DNA from: DATAFO01 sp046728935
Lineage (GTDB): Bacteria; Actinomycetota; Thermoleophilia; Solirubrobacterales; 70-9
Length of the DNA: 31,707 nucleotides
Direction: 5' to 3'
Assembly (NCBI GenBank): GCA_046728935.1
Contig: JBKPFS010000178.1
Location: 1-31,707 of the forward strand
Shown here: one piece after another, positions 22,536-29,980 of the stretch
How the letters are laid out: every line of letters starts with the position of its first letter
How positions within the stretch are numbered: position 1 is the first letter of the stretch
The notes under the pieces: model-generated
Database searches by the model: none
What the model was told of the DNA's origin: nothing
What the model saw: the letters and a program-made list of their open reading frames with translations, nothing else
Position numbers and translations under genes: made by a program

Positions 22536-23702
22536 TCAGTCTGACGCACGCAGCGCGAGGGCGAGCTCGAAGCGAGCGGCGGGGTCACAGAGAGCGTCAC
22601 CGAACCGCTCCCGCAGCCGCGCCAGCCGGTAGCGCACGGTCTGCGGATGGACGTGGAGCTCCGCCGCCACCTTCGAGACCTCCCCCTGATGGTCGAGCCA
22701 GGAGCGCAGCGTCTCGGTCAACCGCCGGCGCGAGGCAGGGGTCTCCGAGTCCAGAGGGCGCAGGCGCTGCGCCGCGAGGTCGCGAAGCAGGGAGGCGTCG
22801 CCGTGCGCGACCAGGTCAGCCAGGTGGTCGGAGGCGGCGACCAGGCCGTCCGCCCGGATCACCCCCTCCGTGGCCAGGCGGTGGGCGGCGAGCGCGCGCT
22901 GCGCGCGCGCCCCCGCCTCGAACCCCGGCACGGGCTGACCGAGGGCGGCCCCCGAATCGCGCGCCGCGCGATCGAGCTGGGCGTGGCGTCCGGGGGCGGC
23001 GGGGTCGGGAACGAGCGCCAGGGCCGGACGGTCGCCGTCGGCCTCGAGCACGAGGCTGTCGGCCGGGAGGCGGGCGATCAGCCTGCGATCGCCGCCCGTC
23101 CAAACGAGAGCCGCCAGCTCGGCCGGTGGATCCCAGGCCGCCTCACGCGCGGTCGCCCGCGCGAGGCGCTCGTCCGCCGGGGCGGCCTCCAGGAGCTGGA
23201 GCGCGAGCCTCCGCCGGCGCCGCTGCAGCTCGCCGGCGGCCGCCGACTGGGCCTCGGCGTAGCCCTCGACTGACAGCCCTGAGAGCTCGTCGATGTAGGC
23301 GAACACGGCCTCGGCCAAGAGCGCGAGCGTGCGGCGGTCGACCCTCGCCTCGATCGCCACCGCCGCGACCTCCCGCCACGCGACCCTCGCGCCGTGGCGG
23401 TACGCGGCGAGCAGCGCGTCGAGCGAGCGATGCTCGCGGAACTCGCCCCGCCCGAGCGCCCGATAGACCTCGTCGCGCGCCTCCCTGTCGACGCCGGGCT
23501 CTGCGATCAGGTCGACGAACTGCGCCAGCGCCTCCTCGACGCCGCGACGGATCCCCGCGCCGAAGCGTCCGCGCAGAGGCCGGCGGTAGGCGGGCACTCG
23601 CTCGCGGATCGCCTCGATCACCTGATCGCTCATCTCCGGCACGCGCGGGCGCAGCAGCCCGGCGACGCGCGGCGGAATCCCCTCCCACGGTCGCTCGGTC
23701 AT
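22536..23702 (-). CDS. PucR-type helix-turn-helix transcriptional regulator
   Basis: 388 residues. The C-terminal 60 residues are the PucR HTH_30 domain: SWLDHQGEVSKVAAELHVHP, then QTVRYRLARLRERFGDAL. The N-terminal 160 residues are helical (SDQVIEAIRERVPAYRRPLR, then YRHGARVAWREVAAVAIEAR), resembling the RsbR-like sensor half often found with PucR domains in actinobacteria. The middle is a GGDEF-like alpha/beta region with no recognised active site. The ATG at 23702 is supported by the conserved start of the sensor half; a GTG one codon earlier is equally possible. The open frame continues upstream through the desaturase gene, but that part is antisense. It is divergent from the desaturase gene and may regulate it and the ferritin-like gene. 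Confidence 0.85.
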   Translation of the reverse strand: MTERPWEGIPPRVAGLLRPRVPEMSDQVIEAIRERVPAYRRPLRGRFGAGIRRGVEEALAQFVDLIAEPGVDREARDEVYRALGRGEFREHRSLDALLAAYRHGARVAWREVAAVAIEARVDRRTLALLAEAVFAYIDELSGLSVEGYAEAQSAAAGELQRRRRRLALQLLEAAPADERLARATAREAAWDPPAELAALVWTGGDRRLIARLPADSLVLEADGDRPALALVPDPAAPGRHAQLDRAARDSGAALGQPVPGFEAGARAQRALAAHRLATEGVIRADGLVAASDHLADLVAHGDASLLRDLAAQRLRPLDSETPASRRRLTETLRSWLDHQGEVSKVAAELHVHPQTVRYRLARLRERFGDALCDPAARFELALALRASD

Positions 23703-23782
23703 CACGGATGATCTTTGGGTCTGGTCACAAATTCCTTGGGCAGAACGTGGCGAGGGATCAACAATCGCCCGGGAACCCAGCC

Positions 23783-23788
23783 TATCGT
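23783..23788 (+). promoter_or_regulatory. Putative -10 box TATCGT, leaderless start at 23796
   Basis: TATCGT followed by exactly 7 nt (CACAAAG) and GTG. Identical in hexamer and spacing to the cyclase gene's start. Confidence 0.5.
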
Positions 23789-23795
23789 CACAAAG

Positions 23796-24665
23796 GTGAC
23801 CCGGGTCGAGCGCAACGTGAACCTCGTCGCGGTGGTCGTGCCCTTCGGAGGCTTCATCGCCGCGCTGGTCCTGCTCTGGAACCGGGCGGTCGGCTGGACC
23901 GACCTCGCGATCCTCGCCGGCATGTACCTCATCACCGCCGGCGGGGTGACGATCGGCTACCACCGGCTGCTCACCCATCGCTCGTTCGCGACCTACAAGC
24001 CGGTCGAGTACCTGCTCGCCGCGCTCGGCTCGATGGCCGTCCAGGGAGCCGTCGTCGACTGGGTGGCGGATCACCGGCGCCACCACGCGCACGCGGACGA
24101 CGAGGGCGATCCCCACTCCCCCCACGTCGGCCACGGCAGCGGCCTCCAGGGACTCTGGCACGCGCACGTGGGCTGGTTGCTCGAGGAGTGTGGGGTCTCC
24201 GACCGCCGCCGCTACGCCCCGGAGCTCGTCGAGGACCGCGGCATGCGGCTGATCAGCTCGGGCTTCCCCGCCCTCGTCGGGCTCTCGATCCTGATCCCGT
24301 TCGGGATCGGCTGGCTCGTGACCGGGGAGATCGTCGGCGGGCTCACCGGCGCCCTCTGGGGCGGCGCGGTGCGCATCTTCTTCGTACACCACGTCACCTG
24401 GAGCATCAATTCGATCTGCCACTTCCACGGTCGCCGGCGGTTCGAGACGGACGATCGCTCGACCAACGTCTGGTGGCTGGCGCCGGCGTCGCTCGGCGAG
24501 GCGTGGCACCACAACCATCACGCGTTCCCGCGATCCGCATTCCACGGACTGCGTTGGTGGGAGCTCGACCCGTCCGGCCTCGTAATCCGCGCCATGCGCA
24601 GGCTCGGCCTGGCCTGGAACGTGGTGCAGATCTCGCCTGAGCGGCAACGCGAGAGGCTGGCCTAA
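23796..24665 (+). CDS. Membrane acyl-CoA (stearoyl-CoA-type, delta-9) desaturase
   Basis: 289 residues. An integral-membrane di-iron enzyme introducing a double bond into fatty acyl chains. All three histidine boxes are intact: HRLLTH (56-61), HRRHH (93-97) and HHNHH (about 238-242). An extra His near HHVTWSINSICHFHG is also conserved in this family. Four membrane helices are evident in two pairs (VAVVVPFGGFIAALVLL, LAILAGMYLITAGGV, and two around 165-200). The GTG start places a short basic N-terminus before the first helix and has TATCGT 7 nt upstream. It is divergent from the PucR-type regulator gene, which may control membrane fluidity through it. Confidence 0.92.
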   Translation: MTRVERNVNLVAVVVPFGGFIAALVLLWNRAVGWTDLAILAGMYLITAGGVTIGYHRLLTHRSFATYKPVEYLLAALGSMAVQGAVVDWVADHRRHHAHADDEGDPHSPHVGHGSGLQGLWHAHVGWLLEECGVSDRRRYAPELVEDRGMRLISSGFPALVGLSILIPFGIGWLVTGEIVGGLTGALWGGAVRIFFVHHVTWSINSICHFHGRRRFETDDRSTNVWWLAPASLGEAWHHNHHAFPRSAFHGLRWWELDPSGLVIRAMRRLGLAWNVVQISPERQRERLA

Positions 24666-24730
24666 TCCACCGCAAGCGTCTTCGGGCTGGGTAGGGGCAG
24701 CGACGCGCGCTCAGCAGGGAACGGCGCGAC

Positions 24731-24773
24731 GAGACCGGGTTTCGGCACGCATATCGTGCTCAATCACGGTCTC
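24731..24773. other. Nested hairpin in the gap between the desaturase and EVE genes
   Basis: Outer arms GAGACCG / CGGTCTC and inner arms GCACG / CGTGC around CATAT. It may end the desaturase transcript or be an operator; it has no T-run. The rest of the 185-bp gap shows nothing recognisable. Confidence 0.4.
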
Positions 24774-24837
24774 ACGCGGAGAGCCCCTGCGCCCGGTGCA
24801 CCCCCCTACCTGCCCAGGAGGAGCGCTAAGGCCGAGA

Positions 24838-24843
24838 TATCCT
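24838..24843 (+). promoter_or_regulatory. Putative -10 box TATCCT, leaderless start at 24851
   Basis: TATCCT followed by exactly 7 nt and GTG. A GGAGGAG further upstream (about 24817-24823) is too far away to serve as a ribosome-binding site. Confidence 0.5.
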
Positions 24844-24850
24844 GCGCCGG

Positions 24851-25309
24851 GTGGCGACCTGGATCCTCACCGGCTCGCTGGAGAACTTCCGCATCAACGT
24901 CGAGCGCGGGTTCAATCCGATCGGATTCAAGGAGCGCCGGCGCCGGCAGGCCGCCGAGGTCGAGCCCGGTGACGAGATCGTCTTCTACGTCACCGGGGTG
25001 CAGGCGTTCGGCGGGATCGCCGTGGTCCGCTCGACGATGTTCGAGGACCGGACGCCGATCTGGCCACAGGGCCGCAAGAAGCGCCCCGAGGAGTACCCGT
25101 GGCGGGTCGAGGCGGAGCCGGTCCTGGTCCTCGACGAGGCGAGCTTCGTCCCCGCCGAGGAGCTGGCCGGCGAGCTCGAGCACGTCCGCAAGTGGCCGGC
25201 GGAGCACTGGCACCTCGCCTTCCAGGGCCAGCTGCGAACGGTCGGCGATGCGGACACCGCGCTCCTGCGCGAGCGGCTCGAGGCGGCCGCCGCAGCCTCA
25301 CCGGCGTGA
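24851..25309 (+). CDS. EVE domain protein (PUA-like fold)
   Basis: 152 residues. EVE/PUA-like small barrel: TWILTGSLENFRINVERGFN opens the domain, VEPGDEIVFYVTGVQAFGGI forms the central strand with the GD turn, and YPWRVEAEPVLVLDE follows. EVE domains read modified bases in DNA or RNA in other systems; whether this single-domain protein does so is unknown. Two aromatic-rich segments (IWPQGRKKRPEEYPWR, and KWPAEHWHLAFQGQL) may line the pocket. Its TGA overlaps the GTG of the DUF2203 gene (GTGA), so the pair is co-translated. The start is set by the TATCCT box 7 nt upstream. Confidence 0.83.
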   Translation: MATWILTGSLENFRINVERGFNPIGFKERRRRQAAEVEPGDEIVFYVTGVQAFGGIAVVRSTMFEDRTPIWPQGRKKRPEEYPWRVEAEPVLVLDEASFVPAEELAGELEHVRKWPAEHWHLAFQGQLRTVGDADTALLRERLEAAAAASPA

Positions 25310-25686
25310 TCCACGAGCGTCACTACACGCCCGAGCAGGCGAACGCGCTGTTGCCGCAGCTGAAGCCGCTGCTGCGCGAGCTCCGCGACGCGAGGGACAG
25401 GCTCACCGACGAAGAGGCGCACAGCGTGCTCGCCGACGCCGCGCCCACCAACGGCGGCGGCGCCCAGGGACGTCACGTCGGCGAGGCCTTTCTGGAGGTC
25501 CGCCGGATCCTCGCCCAGCTCGAGGCCCTGGAGATCGTCGTACGCGACGTCGATCGAGGGCTGATCGACTTCCCGGCCATCATCGAGGGCAGGGAGGTGT
25601 ACCTGTGCTGGGAGCTCGGCGAGGATGAGATCGGCTTCTGGCACGACCTCGACGGCGGCTACGGTGGGCGCCATCGACTCGACTGA
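25306..25686 (+). CDS. DUF2203 family protein
   Basis: 126 residues of unknown function. The family hallmarks are clear: the N-terminal YTPEQANALLPQLKPLLREL helix and the C-terminal block running from VVRDVDRGLIDFPAIIEGRE through VYLCWELGEDEIGFWHDLDG, ending in GGRHRLD. The Cys-Trp and Trp-His positions of that block are kept. It has no signal or membrane segment. It is translationally coupled to the EVE gene upstream through a 4-bp overlap and overlaps the following membrane protein gene by 23 bp. Confidence 0.87.
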   Translation: MIHERHYTPEQANALLPQLKPLLRELRDARDRLTDEEAHSVLADAAPTNGGGAQGRHVGEAFLEVRRILAQLEALEIVVRDVDRGLIDFPAIIEGREVYLCWELGEDEIGFWHDLDGGYGGRHRLD

Positions 25687-26134
25687 GCCGCCGACCGGCC
25701 GCCCGAGCCTGATCGCCGCCATTCGCTCGCTCGGCCCGGGGGCGACGCTGGCCGCGGCGGGTGCGTTGGCGATCCCGATCAGCCTGCTCCTGCCGTGGTA
25801 CGGGATCACGTTCACCTCCCTCTCGCAGACCGGGCTCGGGGCCTTCGGCTTCGCCCACCTGGCGCTCGTGCTGACGGCCGGCGCCGCCCTGGTCCTGATC
25901 GCGCGCTGCGCGCGGGGCTACCAGCTGCCGCGCCCGCTCGACGAGGGGGTGCTACTCGCGCTCGCCGGGGCATGGGCCTCGCTTCTGGTCGGCTACCTGA
26001 TGCTCGACCGCCCGGACGAGCTCGCCAGCTCGCCCAGGATCGGGCTCCGACTCGGGATCTTCCTCGCCCTGGGCGGATCCATCGCGCTGCTACTGGGGGG
26101 TCTTCGGCTGCGCCGCGAACGGCCCGCGCGATAG
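25664..26134 (+). CDS. Small integral membrane protein
   Basis: 156 residues, unknown function. Four hydrophobic helices, roughly 25-45 (ATLAAAGALAIPISLLLPWYG), 60-80 (FAHLALVLTAGAALVLIA), 95-117 (GVLLALAGAWASLLVGYLML) and 127-148 (LGIFLALGGSIALLLGGL), with a basic LRLRRERPAR tail. The LLPWY pattern after helix 1 is common in actinobacterial four-helix membrane proteins. The GTG at 25664 is chosen because it removes residues that only read through the DUF2203 gene; an ATG at 25625 is in frame. A terminator follows immediately. Confidence 0.72.
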   Translation: MGAIDSTEPPTGRPSLIAAIRSLGPGATLAAAGALAIPISLLLPWYGITFTSLSQTGLGAFGFAHLALVLTAGAALVLIARCARGYQLPRPLDEGVLLALAGAWASLLVGYLMLDRPDELASSPRIGLRLGIFLALGGSIALLLGGLRLRRERPAR

Positions 26135-26142
26135 GCGCCTGT

Positions 26143-26175
26143 CCCTGGCCCGGCGGCCAGGGGAAGTTGTTTTGT
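26143..26175 (+). terminator. Rho-independent terminator
   Basis: CCCTGGCC-CGGC-GGCCAGGG, an 8-bp perfect stem followed by the T-rich GAAGTTGTTTTGTC, 8 bp after the membrane protein gene's stop. Confidence 0.75.
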
Positions 26176-26297
26176 CGCTCCTGCAACGGGAACTGAACTA
26201 CGGCTGGGTGGCGCGCGCCGGCCGACCCCCCAGTCGCGCGCGTTGCCGCTCAGCCTCTTCATCCAGCTCCGTCCCTCGGCGACGGATCCATGAGCAA

Positions 26298-26330
26298 CGA
26301 AACGGGGCGCCCGCCCAGCGCCCCGTTTCG
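26298..26330. terminator. Strong hairpin, terminator-like
   Basis: Perfect 12-bp stem CGAAACGGGGCG / CGCCCCGTTTCG with a 9-base loop. Neither side has a true T-run; direction is undecided. Confidence 0.55.
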
Positions 26331-26420
26331 TGTGTCACATGGGAGGTGTGTTGCCCGCCCCTTGCGGGCGCGGGGTGCGCACCCCCCTTGATCGGCACCC
26401 GCCGCGCCCGGCTTGAGCTC

Positions 26421-26456
26421 AAAAAAGAGGCGGGGCGCACAGTGCGCCCCGCCTCT
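26421..26456 (-). terminator. Rho-independent terminator of the minus-strand NUDIX/tyrosine-catabolism transcript
   Basis: A 14-bp perfect stem (AGAGGCGGGGCGCA / TGCGCCCCGCCTCT) with a 3-base loop, followed on the minus strand by TTTTTT. It lies about 157 bp beyond the NUDIX stop codon. Confidence 0.8.
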
Positions 26457-26612
26457 GGCATCGGAGGTGCCCCGCGGAGGGGGCCTCTCGGCCACCTTGC
26501 TGGGGTTATGTTTGAGCAGGTCCCTGCGCGCAGGAACCCCATTCTTGGATCGACCCGCGACGCCAGCTCGCGAGCAGGGCGGGCCCCGCTGGCCATCTGT
26601 CCGAGCTCCCGA

Positions 26613-27032
26613 TCAGGCCTCGTCGAGGCTCTGCACCAGGGCGCGATCGTGCTCGTAGTCGAGGCTTCGTGCTGCCTCGGCGACGTCCGCCCAGCGGAGC
26701 TCGTCGATCTCGTCGGTGGGATGGAACTCACCGTCAAGCGGCCGCATCAGCCACCAGCGAACCAGCTTGCGCCGGCCTTTTCGGTCGCGGTAGCGGGCCG
26801 GCTCGAGCTCGCGGACCAGCTCGCAGCGCATCCCGGTCTCCTCCTCCACCTCGCGCAGCGCGGCCTCCTCCCACGTCTCTCCCTCGCGAAGCTTGCCCTT
26901 CGGCAGCGACCAATCCTCGTACTCGGGGCGATGGACGATCGCCACCTCGGGCCCGCGCGACGTCTCACGGACAACGATGCCGCCGGCAGCCTCGACTTCA
27001 ACCGGCCCCTCGTCCGTATCGCTCGTCCTCAC
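26613..27032 (-). CDS. NUDIX hydrolase
   Basis: 139 residues, cytosolic, hydrolysing a nucleoside-diphosphate-linked substrate. The Nudix box GKLREGETWEEAALREVE plus EETGM (46-68) fully fits GX5EX7REUXEEXGU. The core strands EAAGGIVV and VAIVHRPEYEDWSLPKG precede it, as in the MutT/Ap4A-hydrolase-like group; the substrate is not decidable. The GTG at 27032 was chosen because TAGGGT stands 7 nt upstream; a GTG at 27056 would add eight residues. It lies 79 bp after homogentisate dioxygenase on the same strand and is the last gene before a strong terminator. Confidence 0.9.
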   Translation of the reverse strand: MRTSDTDEGPVEVEAAGGIVVRETSRGPEVAIVHRPEYEDWSLPKGKLREGETWEEAALREVEEETGMRCELVRELEPARYRDRKGRRKLVRWWLMRPLDGEFHPTDEIDELRWADVAEAARSLDYEHDRALVQSLDEA

Positions 27033-27039
27033 CCCCGAG

Positions 27040-27045
27040 ACCCTA
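27040..27045 (-). promoter_or_regulatory. Putative -10 box TAGGGT, leaderless start of the NUDIX gene
   Basis: TAGGGT on the minus strand followed by exactly 7 nt and GTG at 27032. Confidence 0.45.
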
Positions 27046-27111
27046 TGTGCGACCACGTGGCCTCCGCGGCCACGGACGGGCCAATGCGGCTCGTACCGGG
27101 CCGAGCGGCGC

Positions 27112-28296
27112 CTATCCGGTTGTCGATTGCCCGACTGGAGAAGGAGTGCCCTCCCGCCACGAATACGCGTAGGCGGGATCGTCGAGCTCCTGCGCGAACT
27201 CCGTGAGCCGGAGTGGCCGGAATGTGTCCCACATCACCGCGAGCTCCTCCGTGCGCTTCGCCCCGAGGGCCTTCTCGACGAGCCCGGGCTGCGGCCCGTG
27301 CGGCAGCCCCGACGGGTGCACGGTCACCGACCCGACCTCGATGCCCTTGCGGCTCCCGAACTCCCCGGAGACGTAGTAGATGATCTCCTCGGACTGGAGG
27401 TTCGAGTGGTGGTACGGGAGGGGGACCGCCTCGGGGTCGTAGTCGAGCTCGCGCGGGCAGAACGAGCAGACCACGAAGTTCGGGCCCTGGAACGTCTGAT
27501 GCACCGGGGGCGGCAGATGGAAGCGCCCGGTGCGGGGCTCGAAGTCGTGGATGTTGAACGTGTACGGGTAGACGTACCCGTCCCAGCCGACGACGTCGAA
27601 GGGGTGGTAGTCGAGGGCATAACGCTGAAGCCCGCCGCGCACGCGCACGGTCAGCTCAAACTCCCCGGACTCGCGATGCGTTTCGAGTTCCTCGGGCGGA
27701 TGGAAGTCGCGCTGCGAGTACGGCGCCGACTCGAGCAGCTGCCCGTAGCGGTTGCGGTAGCGATTCGGCGTCTCGATCTCGCCGGGCGTGTGGAAAACGA
27801 GCCAGGTTTGCGGGGTCTCGTCGAGGACGAACCGGTAGGTCGTGCCGCGCGGGATGACGACGTAGTCGTGCTCGCGGAAGGGAACGCTGCCAAACATGGT
27901 CTCGAGCGTCCCCGACCCCTCGCACACGAAGAACACCTCGTCGCCCTCCCCGTCGCGGAAGAACGCCTCGGTCTCCTCCTCGGGCCTGCAGATCGAGACC
28001 TCCAGGTCCCCGTTCCACATCAGGCACCGGCGGCCGCTGATCGGGTCGCCGGCGGGACCTGTGCCACCGGTCACGAGGTGACGGTGGACGTGCGCGTCCG
28101 GGACCCACTCGCGATGCTCGATCGCAGTGAACTCGAGCGCCTCCGAGATCCAACACGGCGACTGGAGGTGGTAGAGGATCGACTCGTTGCCGGAGAACCC
28201 CTCGAACCCCATGACTTCCTCGACGAGGAGCCTGCCGTTGTCGCGGAACTGCGCGTGGCGCTTGCGAGGGACGTCTCCGAGGCGGTGATATCTCAT
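27112..28296 (-). CDS. hmgA: Homogentisate 1,2-dioxygenase
   Basis: 394 residues. Opens the ring of homogentisate to maleylacetoacetate in tyrosine and phenylalanine breakdown. The iron ligands expected for the family are present: His in PYHHSN (about 295), Glu in QSEEIIYYVSG (about 301) and His in LPHGPQPG (about 331). The long N-terminal region with PHxHRHL-like and WNGDLEVSICRPEEETEAFF segments and GTTYRFV fits the cupin-like first barrel. It is shorter than the human enzyme, similar to other actinobacterial forms as I recall. Its ATG overlaps the HPPD stop by one base (TGATG), so the consecutive pathway enzymes are translationally coupled. The next enzymes (isomerase, fumarylacetoacetase) are not in the window. 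Confidence 0.93.
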   Translation of the reverse strand: MRYHRLGDVPRKRHAQFRDNGRLLVEEVMGFEGFSGNESILYHLQSPCWISEALEFTAIEHREWVPDAHVHRHLVTGGTGPAGDPISGRRCLMWNGDLEVSICRPEEETEAFFRDGEGDEVFFVCEGSGTLETMFGSVPFREHDYVVIPRGTTYRFVLDETPQTWLVFHTPGEIETPNRYRNRYGQLLESAPYSQRDFHPPEELETHRESGEFELTVRVRGGLQRYALDYHPFDVVGWDGYVYPYTFNIHDFEPRTGRFHLPPPVHQTFQGPNFVVCSFCPRELDYDPEAVPLPYHHSNLQSEEIIYYVSGEFGSRKGIEVGSVTVHPSGLPHGPQPGLVEKALGAKRTEELAVMWDTFRPLRLTEFAQELDDPAYAYSWREGTPSPVGQSTTG

Positions 28297-29423
28297 CAGA
28301 GGTTCCCCCGCTTCTCCTGCTCCCGCTCGATCGCCTCGAACAAGGCCTTGAAGTTCCCCTCGCCGAAGCCCCGCGCGCCGTGACGCTCGATCACCTCGAG
28401 GAACAGCGTCGGGCGGTCGCTCAGGGTCGCGGTGAAGATTTGCAGCAGGTAGCCCTCGTCGTCGCGATCGGCGAGGATGCCGAGGCGGTGTAGGTCCTCG
28501 AGGTCTTCCTCGATCTCCCCGATGCGCTCCGGCAGCTCCTCGTAGTAGCTGTCGGGGGTGGCGAGGAAGCGAACCCCGCGCTTTCGCAGATCGGCGACCG
28601 TGCGCACAATGTCGGTCGTCGCCAGGGCGACGTGCTGGACGCCCGCGCCGCCGTAGTACTCGAGGTACTCCTCGATCTGCGACTTGCGCTTCCCCTCAGC
28701 CGGCTCGTTGATCGGAAACTTGATCCGACCCTTGCCGTCGGCCATCACCTTCGACATCAGCGCCGAGTACTCGGTCGAGATGTCCCGATCGGTGAAGTGG
28801 ATCAGCTCGGTGAATCCGAAGACGCGCTCGTAGTAGGAGACCCACTCATCGAGGCGGCCGAGCTCGACGTTCCCGACGACGTGGTCCACGCCGGCGAACA
28901 GCCCGGCGTCGGAGATGTCGGACTCCGGCACGGAGGCGAAGCCGGGCATGAACGGGCCCTCGTAGCCGTTGCGCTCGACGAAGGTGTGGAGCGTCTCCCC
29001 GTACGTGGAGATCGTCGCGACGCGCACGACGCCGTGCTCGTCGGAGAGCTCTTGGGGCTCGCTGACGCCACGGGCCCCGCGGCGGACCGCGACCCGGTAG
29101 GCCTGCTCCGCGTCGGGGACGGACAGCGCCACGACCTTGACCCCGTCGCCGTGCTCCGCCACGTGGCGGGCGATCTCGCTCGCCCCGTGGAGCGGCGACG
29201 TGAGCACGAAGCGGATCCGGCCCTGCTCGAGCACGTGCGAGGCGCGGTCGCGGACCCCGGTCTCGAGCCCCGCGTAGGCGGAGCGGCGAAAGCCGAGGGC
29301 ATGGGTGAAGTAGTAGGCGGCCTGCGACGCGTTCCCGACGTAGAGCTCCAGGTGATCGATGCCCAACAAGGGCATCTCGTCGGCGATCGCGGCGGGCGGC
29401 TGGGTTGCGGTGCGGACCTCCAT
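28296..29423 (-). CDS. hppD: 4-hydroxyphenylpyruvate dioxygenase
   Basis: 375 residues. Converts 4-hydroxyphenylpyruvate to homogentisate with Fe(II) and O2. Two VOC domains are seen: LLGIDHLELYVGNASQAAYY begins the first, VDHVVGNVELGRLDEWVSYY the second. The 2-His-1-Glu iron site is intact: His about 179 (GVDHVVGNV), His about 264 (GVQHVALATTDI) and Glu about 342 (FLEVIERHG). The RIKFPINEPAEGKRKSQIEEY-like segment and a C-terminal helix (FGEGNFKALFEAIEREQE) are typical of HPPD. The ATG at 29423 is preceded by AGGAGG about 4 nt away, preferred over an upstream ATG at 29462 in the leader. It is divergent from the Lrp/AsnC regulator gene. Confidence 0.95.
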   Translation of the reverse strand: MEVRTATQPPAAIADEMPLLGIDHLELYVGNASQAAYYFTHALGFRRSAYAGLETGVRDRASHVLEQGRIRFVLTSPLHGASEIARHVAEHGDGVKVVALSVPDAEQAYRVAVRRGARGVSEPQELSDEHGVVRVATISTYGETLHTFVERNGYEGPFMPGFASVPESDISDAGLFAGVDHVVGNVELGRLDEWVSYYERVFGFTELIHFTDRDISTEYSALMSKVMADGKGRIKFPINEPAEGKRKSQIEEYLEYYGGAGVQHVALATTDIVRTVADLRKRGVRFLATPDSYYEELPERIGEIEEDLEDLHRLGILADRDDEGYLLQIFTATLSDRPTLFLEVIERHGARGFGEGNFKALFEAIEREQEKRGNL

Positions 29424-29518
29424 CGCTCCTCCTCGTTTGGCCTTTCGCTTTATGATTGCCACTCAGGAGAGCTTGCTCAAGCGCAGTTCGTTGCGTCTTG
29501 GCCTTGAAAGGGGCGCCG
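29424..29518 (-). promoter_or_regulatory. Divergent promoter region of hppD-hmgA and the lrp-like gene
   Basis: On the minus strand TTGAGC, 17 bp, AATCAT form a plausible -35/-10 for hppD (each 4/6 to consensus). The region also serves the plus-strand regulator gene, whose GAAAGGGG ribosome-binding site lies about 5 nt before its ATG. Lrp-family proteins usually bind such intergenic DNA; no clear operator palindrome was found. Confidence 0.45.
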
Positions 29519-29980
29519 ATGGACGAAACCGACCACCGAATCGTTGCGCTGCTTCGCGAGAACGCCCGCCGCTCGTATCAGGACATCGGCGAGCGGGTCT
29601 CCCTCTCCGCTCCGGCCGTGAAGCGTCGCGTCGACCGGCTCGAGGCCGAGGGCGTGATCCGCGGCTACTCCGCGAACATCGATCCCAGCGCGCTGGGCTG
29701 GAACACCCACGCCTTCGTCGAGCTCTATTGCGAGGGGCGGATGTCCGGCCAGGAGGTCGAGGCGGCCGTGGCGCCGCATCCCGAGGTCGAGGGTGCGTAC
29801 ACGATCGCCGGCGGGGCGAGCGCGATCCTCCATCTGCGGGCCGCCGACACCCAGCACCTCGAGGAGGCGCTGGAGCGGATCCGTGACGCCCCCGGCGTCC
29901 AGCGCACCCAGACCCAGGTAGTGCTCTCGACGCTGTTCGAACGGCCGGTGTCGAACGGGAAGGGTCCCGAGCTCAAGTGA
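29519..29980 (+). CDS. Lrp/AsnC family transcriptional regulator
   Basis: 153 residues. An N-terminal AsnC-type HTH (residues 4-45: DHRIVALLRENARRSYQDIG, then SAPAVKRRVDRLEAEGVIRG) and a C-terminal RAM domain (about 60-140) that binds amino acids and builds octamers. Lrp/AsnC regulators beside hpd genes are known in streptomycetes (from memory, SCO2928/SCO2927), so control of tyrosine catabolism is likely, with an aromatic amino acid as effector. It starts at ATG behind a good GAAAGGGG site. Its TGA overlaps the GTG of the ATP-grasp gene, so the regulator is also co-translated with a biosynthesis-like pair. Confidence 0.9.
   Translation: MDETDHRIVALLRENARRSYQDIGERVSLSAPAVKRRVDRLEAEGVIRGYSANIDPSALGWNTHAFVELYCEGRMSGQEVEAAVAPHPEVEGAYTIAGGASAILHLRAADTQHLEEALERIRDAPGVQRTQTQVVLSTLFERPVSNGKGPELK

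Larger units (their letters stand above)
26176..26612. other. Non-coding, hairpin-rich stretch
   Basis: No convincing gene in either strand over about 440 bp. It holds strong hairpins at 26298-26330 and 26421-26456, a GGGGTGCGCACCCC palindrome near 26377, and a TTGAGCTCAA palindrome near 26413. No tRNA, tmRNA, SRP RNA or RNase P signature was recognised. Confidence 0.6.

Noticed and set aside
23703..24647. N-terminal extension of the PucR-type regulator through the desaturase region
   Set aside because: The extra 315 residues are antisense to three intact histidine boxes of the desaturase and resemble no regulator domain.
26176..26612. tRNA, tmRNA, SRP or RNase P RNA gene in the hairpin-rich gap
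   Set aside because: No T-loop GGTTCGAATCC-type sequence, no cloverleaf and no signature of the other RNAs could be found.
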